Assembly (NCBI GenBank): GCA_900470445.1
Contig: UCAU01000057.1
Span: 1-37,284, forward strand
Reading direction: 5' to 3'
DNA: 37,284 nt
Origin: Hyphomicrobiales bacterium
GTDB lineage: Bacteria > Pseudomonadota > Alphaproteobacteria > Rhizobiales > Devosiaceae
This document shows, one piece after another, positions 33,435 through 37,284 of this stretch. Each line of letters starts with the position of its first letter. Position 1 is the stretch's first letter. The notes under the pieces were generated by a model. That model saw only the letters and a list, made by a program, of their open reading frames with translations. It did not search any database and was not told the origin of the DNA. A program made the position numbers and the translations under genes.

Positions 33435-34784
33435 ATGAAAACTGTATGTGCAACGCTCATGGCGATTGGCCTGGGCACCAGCATGGCCGCCGCGCAAGAG
33501 CAGTCTTCTCCCGATATCGCGCAGATTCTGAGCGACAAACAAGGCGTCGGTATTGCCGTCGGCCTGGTCGATGGCGCTGAAACCAGCTTTACCACGCATG
33601 GCGTGCTCGCCGCCGATGGCGCGCCGGTTGATGAAAACACCATTTTCGAGATCGGCTCGATCACCAAGATCTTCACCAATCTGCTGCTGGCCCAATTGGT
33701 GCTGGACGGAAAGATGGACCTCGACAAGCCGGTGGCCGATTATCTGCCGGCGGGCACGGCACTGCCCGATTATCAGGGCAAGGCGATAAGTCTGTTCGAT
33801 CTGGCGACGCAGAGTTCGGGCCTGCCACCGATTCCGCCCGAACTGGCGCTGGCCGATCCGGCCAATCCCTATGTGGCCTACACAGCCGACAATCTGGCAG
33901 CGTTCCTTTCCGCCTACGATCTGCCGCGGGCGCCGGGCACGCAATATGAGTATTCCAATATCGGCCTCGCCCTGTTGGGTCAGGCGATCAGCCATGTGGC
34001 GGAAAAGCCCTATGCCGAATTGGTCGAGGAGCGGATTTTGACCCCGCTGGGCATGGCTGACACCACGCTCGTCCCGGCCGATGTGGCGCGCTTCGCCAGC
34101 GGCCACAACCGGATGGGCGAGGCTGTGCCGCATTGGGATTTCGATGTGTTTGCCCCGGCCGGCGCCTATCGCTCGAGTGCAGCCGACATGGCCAAATTCA
34201 TCGCGGCGGCGAGCGGGCAGACCGACACGGCGCTCAAGCCGGCATTCGAGCTGATGCTGGCGAGGACCCGACCCGCCAGCTCGCCCAATATGAGCATCGG
34301 GCTGGGCTGGATGATCCTCAAGCATCCCGGCGGCGAAATCGTCTGGCACAATGGCATTACCGGGGGCTTCAATGGCTTTGCCGGCTATGACCGGGCGAGT
34401 GGCAAGGGCGTCGTGGTGCTGGCCAATCAGGTGAGCCAGACCGGCATCGAGGATATCGGCTTTCACCTGCTCGATCCGAGCCTGCCGCTGGCGCCGCAGC
34501 CCACGCCGCGCCAGCAGGTCGAGATCGATCCCGCCGTGCTGCCCGATTATGTCGGGGAATATCAGCTGGGGCCCGAATTCAACCTTGCCGTGACGACGGA
34601 GAATGGCCGCCTGTTCGTGCAGGCCTCGGGGCAAGGGCGGCTGGAGGTCTTCCCGGAATCGGAGACGAAATTTTTCTCCGGCGATGTCGATGCCCAGATC
34701 AGTTTCGAGCGCGATGCGACAGGGGCGGTGAGCGGGCTGGTGCTGCATCAGAACGGGCAGGACATTGCGGGGCGCAAGCTGTGA
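33435..34784 (+). CDS. Serine beta-lactamase-like hydrolase (class C fold)
   Basis: A 449-residue exported serine hydrolase of the beta-lactamase/PBP4* group. The signal peptide is residues 1-20 (cut at AAA-QEQ). The catalytic SxxK is Ser75-Ile-Thr-Lys78, the second motif YSN is Tyr173-Asn175, and the third, usually KTG, is HNG at 304-306, as in many esterase-like members. A C-terminal beta domain of about 100 residues (from PDYVGEYQLGPEF) is like the DUF3471 lipocalin-type tail. Members include esterases, D-aminopeptidases and transpeptidases; true lactamase activity is not implied. It overlaps the next gene by 4 nt. Confidence 0.9.
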   Translation: MKTVCATLMAIGLGTSMAAAQEQSSPDIAQILSDKQGVGIAVGLVDGAETSFTTHGVLAADGAPVDENTIFEIGSITKIFTNLLLAQLVLDGKMDLDKPVADYLPAGTALPDYQGKAISLFDLATQSSGLPPIPPELALADPANPYVAYTADNLAAFLSAYDLPRAPGTQYEYSNIGLALLGQAISHVAEKPYAELVEERILTPLGMADTTLVPADVARFASGHNRMGEAVPHWDFDVFAPAGAYRSSAADMAKFIAAASGQTDTALKPAFELMLARTRPASSPNMSIGLGWMILKHPGGEIVWHNGITGGFNGFAGYDRASGKGVVVLANQVSQTGIEDIGFHLLDPSLPLAPQPTPRQQVEIDPAVLPDYVGEYQLGPEFNLAVTTENGRLFVQASGQGRLEVFPESETKFFSGDVDAQISFERDATGAVSGLVLHQNGQDIAGRKL

Positions 34785-35386
34785 GCGGGCGGATCGTTAT
34801 TCTCAATGGCACGCCGCGGGCGGGGAAATCCTCGATCGCGGCGGCCATGCAGCAGCACCTGCCCGGGCGCTGGATCAATCTGGGGGTCGATGCGCAGAAC
34901 AAGAGCCTGCCGCCCGACCTTCTGCCCGGCATCGGCCTGCGGCCGGGTGGCGAGCGGCCGGACCTCGAGCCCCATGTGACCCCGCTTTATCTGGCGCTCT
35001 ATGGCGCCATCGCCGCTCATGCGCGGCAAGGTTTTGATGTGGTTGCCGATCTTGGGCATCATGATGATTACTCGCGGCCCCTGGGCATCTTGCCCCAATG
35101 CGCCCGGCTGCTGGCCGGGCTGCCGGTGCTGTTTGTGGGCGTGCATTGCCCCATCGCGGTGATCATGGCGCGGCGCAATGCCGATCCGCAAAGCGGGCTT
35201 TATGTGGGGGGCGATAGCGTGCCCGCCCCGGTGCTGCGCTGGCAGGACGCCGTGCATGTGCCGGGGATTTATGACGTGACCGTCGAGAGTGGGGCAATGT
35301 CGCCCGACGATTGCGTGGCGGTGATTGCCGAAGCTTTGGCGACGCCGAAGCGGCCGAGTGCTTTCGAGGTGTTGGCGGGGATGTGA
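34781..35386 (+). CDS. Chloramphenicol phosphotransferase-like kinase
   Basis: A 201-residue P-loop kinase of the CPT-like family. The Walker A is GTPRAGKS (10-17), and the start IVILNGTPRAGKSSIAAAM matches the Streptomyces enzyme layout, as do GVD at 35-37 (the catalytic aspartate position) and VLFVGVHCP in the fourth strand. The family phosphorylates small hydroxylated compounds; the substrate here is unknown and chloramphenicol resistance is not shown. The start is GTG at 34781, overlapping the upstream stop (GTGA), so translation is coupled to the beta-lactamase-like gene. Confidence 0.85.
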   Translation: MSGRIVILNGTPRAGKSSIAAAMQQHLPGRWINLGVDAQNKSLPPDLLPGIGLRPGGERPDLEPHVTPLYLALYGAIAAHARQGFDVVADLGHHDDYSRPLGILPQCARLLAGLPVLFVGVHCPIAVIMARRNADPQSGLYVGGDSVPAPVLRWQDAVHVPGIYDVTVESGAMSPDDCVAVIAEALATPKRPSAFEVLAGM

Positions 35387-35458
35387 GCCCCCCGACAACG
35401 TGATTTGCCGCCGCCCGGTCCGAGGCGCACCCTCGCCGGCGGAAGGAGGGCCGATACA

Positions 35459-35689
35459 ATGAGCATGTTGCGAAATGCCGTCGGCATTGTCTTGCTGGTA
35501 ATCGGCGCGGTCTGGGTGTTGCAGGGCGCCAATGTATTGACCGGAAGCGCCATGTCGGGCCGCAATCAATGGCTGGTCGTGGGCCTGTTGATGGCCGTGG
35601 CAGGCGTGGCCTTGCTGTGGTGGAACCGGCGTGCGGGCCAGCGCAGAATGCTGGCTGACCCGACCGGGCATCAGGCGCGCAGGCGATAG
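35459..35689 (+). CDS. Small two-helix membrane protein
   Basis: A 76-residue protein with two transmembrane helices (about 8-24, VGIVLLVIGAVWVLQGA, and 40-55, LVVGLLMAVAGVALLWW), a short linker (MSGRNQWL) and a basic C-terminus. It resembles small uncharacterised membrane proteins of Hyphomicrobiales that share the VWVLQGANVL-like first helix. GGAAGGAGGG precedes the ATG at a good spacing. The 3' end overlaps the convergent reductase gene by 19 nt. Confidence 0.8.
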   Translation: MSMLRNAVGIVLLVIGAVWVLQGANVLTGSAMSGRNQWLVVGLLMAVAGVALLWWNRRAGQRRMLADPTGHQARRR

Positions 35690-36219
35690 GTCTGCACGAT
35701 ATTGCCTTTGGACGTGATGGTGCTGTCCGCCAGAGTGAGCCGCGTCGTCGGATCGCCCGGCTCGAACAGGTGCCGCCCCGTGCCGGCAATCACCGGATGG
35801 GTGATCAGCGTCAATTCATCGAGCAGGCCGGCAAACAGCAACTGCCGCACCAGCGAAATGCCGGCCATGGCGCTGATCTCGCCGCCCTCCTGCGCCTTGA
35901 GCGCACGCACGAAATCGAACAGCTCGCCCTCGATCAGGCTGGCATTGCTCCAACCCAGCGGTCCCTTGAGCGTGCGCGAGGCGACATGCTTGGGCACGCC
36001 ATTGATGAAATTGCCGAAATCGCCATCCTGAGTGGATTGGGGCCAAAAGCCGGCCCATTCCTGGTACCCCACCCGGCCCATCAATACCGTATCGACCTTG
36101 CCCATGACGCTGCCGAGCAATTGGCCCAGTTCGGCGTCGAACGCATCGAATTGCCAGAGATTGGGGGCTTCCACGATTCCATCGACCGAATGAAACAGCC
36201 CGGCTGTCAGTTTACGCAT
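35671..36219 (-). CDS. Dihydrofolate reductase / RibD C-terminal family protein
   Basis: A 182-residue RibD-C/DHFR-fold reductase. MRKLTAGLFHSVDGIVEAPNLWQFD is the typical start and MGRVGYQEWAGFWPQS the substrate-side segment; the GISLVRQLLFAGLLDELTLITHPVIAGTGRHLF end with DELTLITHPVIxGxGxxLF is characteristic. It probably binds NAD(P)H and a small pterin- or flavin-related substrate, but the substrate is not known; it is not the housekeeping FolA. The ATG at 36219 has a purine-rich GGAAAGAAG upstream; a frame open to 36375 is ignored. It overlaps the small membrane gene tail-to-tail. Confidence 0.88.
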   Translation of the reverse strand: MRKLTAGLFHSVDGIVEAPNLWQFDAFDAELGQLLGSVMGKVDTVLMGRVGYQEWAGFWPQSTQDGDFGNFINGVPKHVASRTLKGPLGWSNASLIEGELFDFVRALKAQEGGEISAMAGISLVRQLLFAGLLDELTLITHPVIAGTGRHLFEPGDPTTRLTLADSTITSKGNIVQTYRLRA

Positions 36220-36646
36220 AATGTCTTCTTTCCCTGTGCAGGGGCCAAATGAGCCGCCCTTCGCTGTCGCGACGAACGGCACGCGGCGGTTTCGACGGGG
36301 CGCGCGAAATTTCGCGCATGACAAAGCGCCGCCTGGCGCGGTTATCGAAGAGACGGACGGACCCCGAGACGGCATTCGCCTCGTAAGGGATTAAAAATGA
36401 GACGGAAACCGCCTCGGGGTGCCAGGACTTTCTCGGACGGCGCGATCGCAGACCCCAGCGTTTGCCGTAGCGCCCGCCCGATGGACTCGTCCGCTCGACC
36501 CGGAGCGGAGCGCGACCTCCCCTCCCCCGGCTAGCCTCCGGACGCTCGTCGCTGCAGCGCCGCCCGCATCCCGGAAGATGGAGGGAGTATGCGGGCGGTT
36601 TTGGGGGTGGGGGATAAGTTTTTGGTTTTTTGGGGTGGCGGAGAGC
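36220..36646. other. Structured intergenic region without a clear gene
   Basis: No credible gene is visible in this 427-bp stretch, although one minus-strand frame stays open. It carries unusual symmetry: a perfect 16-bp palindrome GCGCGAAATTTCGCGC (36302-36317), an 8-bp inverted repeat ACCCCGAG/CTCGGGGT (36361-36368 with 36413-36420), and a 10-bp inverted repeat CCGCCCGCAT/ATGCGGGCGG (36560-36569 with 36589-36598). After this the plus strand is G-rich with two runs of five G (36603-36613). It could be a non-coding RNA, a degraded segment or a dispersed element. Confidence 0.4.
36560..36602 (+). terminator. Candidate rho-independent terminator
   Basis: A perfect 10-bp stem CCGCCCGCAT/ATGCGGGCGG with a 19-nt loop is followed by TTTT (36599-36602) and then a G-run. 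No plus-strand gene is seen upstream within 870 bp, so it would end either an unrecognised RNA or read-through from the small membrane gene. The short T-run makes this tentative. Confidence 0.35.
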
Positions 36647-36733
36647 CGCCAGCGAGCTATCCGTGAAGAGATGCGCTTTGCCGGGATAGAGGTAGAGCTC
36701 GGCATCCTCCACCGCTGCTACCAGCGCCACGTG
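36647..36733 (-). pseudogene. Dienelactone hydrolase remnant
   Basis: About 29 codons on the minus strand read as the end of a dienelactone hydrolase (VAAVEDAELYLYPGKAHLF, then TDSSLA). This matches the family C-terminal histidine segment (x-YPG-x-x-HLFxDSSL), including the catalytic-histidine position. Nothing before or after continues the match: upstream lies the CCTCCCCC palindrome and downstream the sequence becomes low-complexity (KTYPPPPKPP). It is best read as a surviving fragment of a lost gene. Confidence 0.5.
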
Positions 36734-36755
36734 AATGTCTCCACAACACTGACCT

Positions 36756-37136
36756 TCACCTCCCCCTCGATGGGGGAGGCTGGGAGGGGGTGGGGCCGCT
36801 TGCATCTAGCGCCCGGACGAGCCCATCATAAACGGCCTCCGCATTCTCCGTCACATCAAGATTGGTGAACCGCAAGACGCGATAACCCTCGCCGACGAGG
36901 AACCCAGTCCGCACTGCATCATGGGCAATGCCAACCCCCGAATAGTGGCTATCGCCGTCGATCTCCACGATCAACCTGGCACGATGGCAGACGAAATCCA
37001 CCACATACCGCCCGATCGGCGCCTGCTTGCGAAAGTGCCAGCCGGACTGACGCAGGGGATGAATGAGGCGCCAGAAGCGAACTTCGAATGGTGTGGGTTG
37101 TTGGCGCAGGATTCTTGGAAGGGATGATCTTGGCAT
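36756..37136 (-). CDS. DUF559 endonuclease-domain protein
   Basis: A 126-residue protein of the DUF559 (Vsr-like, PD-(D/E)xK fold) family. The start ILRQQPTPFEVRFWRLI and the core RYVVDFVCHRARLIVEIDGDSH show the conserved acidic residues Asp47, Glu58 and Asp60; a VLRFTNLDVTENAEAV segment follows. DUF559 proteins are small nucleases or nuclease-like proteins with no settled function. The last 13 residues (GPTPSQPPPSRGR) are encoded by a CCTCCCCC palindrome, so the native C-terminus was probably altered by a repeat. Start ATG at 37136; the Shine-Dalgarno is weak. Confidence 0.85.
   Translation of the reverse strand: MPRSSLPRILRQQPTPFEVRFWRLIHPLRQSGWHFRKQAPIGRYVVDFVCHRARLIVEIDGDSHYSGVGIAHDAVRTGFLVGEGYRVLRFTNLDVTENAEAVYDGLVRALDASGPTPSQPPPSRGR
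36759..36779. repeat. CCTCCCCC palindromic repeat
   Basis: A perfect 8-bp stem CCTCCCCC/GGGGGAGG (36759-36766 with 36772-36779) with the loop TCGAT. It shares the core with copies at 1-30 and 2493-2512. It overlaps the 3' end of the DUF559 gene. Confidence 0.6.
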
Positions 37137-37186
37137 GTTGAGGCTGTCCTCGAAGCTTCAAAGCCTGGCCGCGATACCTCAGTCGA

Positions 37187-37249
37187 CCCCTCCCCCTTGT
37201 GGGGCTTTGAGCCGTGCCGCAGGCAAGATCGCTCCGGTGGAGCGATCTT
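37187..37249. repeat. Palindromic repeat module at window end
   Basis: A CCCCTCCCCC segment and GGGG form a weak version of the dispersed palindrome. It is followed by a perfect 11-bp inverted repeat AAGATCGCTCC/GGAGCGATCTT (37225-37235 with 37239-37249, loop GGT). The order (C-rich palindrome, then a GCCGCAGG-like link, then a second hairpin) parallels 2493-2549, which suggests a composite repeat family. Confidence 0.5.
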
Positions 37250-37284
37250 AGGCGAAAAGGCCATGAGAGCTATGCTCGAATGGC

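Noticed and set aside
36593..36635. G-quadruplex
   Set aside because: The G-runs are there, but one loop would be about 18 nt long, so a stable quadruplex is doubtful.
36212..36805. 197-codon open frame on the minus strand
   Set aside because: Only a 29-codon stretch resembles a protein family; the rest is low-complexity and overlaps palindromes, so it is not one gene.
37264..37284. ATG at the window end as the start of another gene
   Set aside because: Only seven codons are visible, with no supported ribosome binding site.

Overview
The window looks like chromosomal DNA of a GC-rich alphaproteobacterium, most likely order Hyphomicrobiales and plausibly a Devosia-like genus. The clues are a type-2 ArgC, a Mic60-like gene inside the hem cluster, an imuA-imuB-dnaE2 mutagenesis cassette, an alphaproteobacterial LexA box (GAAC-N7-GAAC), an S16 protein with an Ala/Glu-rich tail, and small GC-rich palindromes scattered between genes. 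The genus is inference; the order is fairly secure. I see no prophage, integron, transposase or CRISPR array.

Layout. 1-7840 is mainly amino-acid and nucleotide metabolism: deoD plus a HEAT-like protein on the minus strand, then argC, leuD, a Rid-family protein, a CPBP protease, a Rnk-like factor (minus), a Glu/Leu dehydrogenase, leuB with a TTG start, and a VOC protein (minus). 7905-15104 holds the SRP and translation block: rpsP, ffh and a methyltransferase on the minus strand; dapF, mtaB, ftsY and septation protein A on the plus strand. Both SRP GTPases (Ffh and its receptor FtsY) are therefore present. 15216-22432 is a divergent pair of operons: tsaD-gpsA-yciI-EVE (minus) and hemC-hemD-Mic60-like-hemY (plus). 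22462-25685 has tRNA-Thr(CGT), an 84-residue protein, a large GGDEF-EAL c-di-GMP enzyme (minus) and phhB. 25696-31484 is the SOS-controlled imuA-imuB-dnaE2 translesion operon (minus). 31681-37136 is a looser mix: TerB-like protein, secreted four-cysteine protein, ppa, serine beta-lactamase-like hydrolase with an overlapping chloramphenicol-phosphotransferase-like kinase, small membrane protein, RibD-C/DHFR-like reductase, a decayed dienelactone hydrolase fragment and a DUF559 nuclease.

How the genes work together. TsaD makes t6A37 and MtaB methylthiolates t6A37, so two successive steps of one tRNA modification are encoded. HemC and HemD supply uroporphyrinogen III. ImuA, ImuB and DnaE2 form one damage-inducible mutasome transcribed from a LexA-boxed promoter. 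LeuD, LeuB, ArgC and DapF serve leucine, arginine and lysine/peptidoglycan synthesis.

Most notable non-coding signals. The start of the GGDEF-EAL gene (25190) is preceded by an approximately 75-nt leader. In it a perfect 9-bp stem buries the Shine-Dalgarno sequence, a 7-bp stem stacks on it, and a competing 6-bp pairing is possible, which is a switch-like architecture. A separate perfect 10-bp inverted repeat buries the Shine-Dalgarno of the 84-residue gene. A perfect 8-bp palindromic operator-like site precedes the Glu/Leu dehydrogenase. The stretch 36220-36646 is strongly structured but has no convincing gene.
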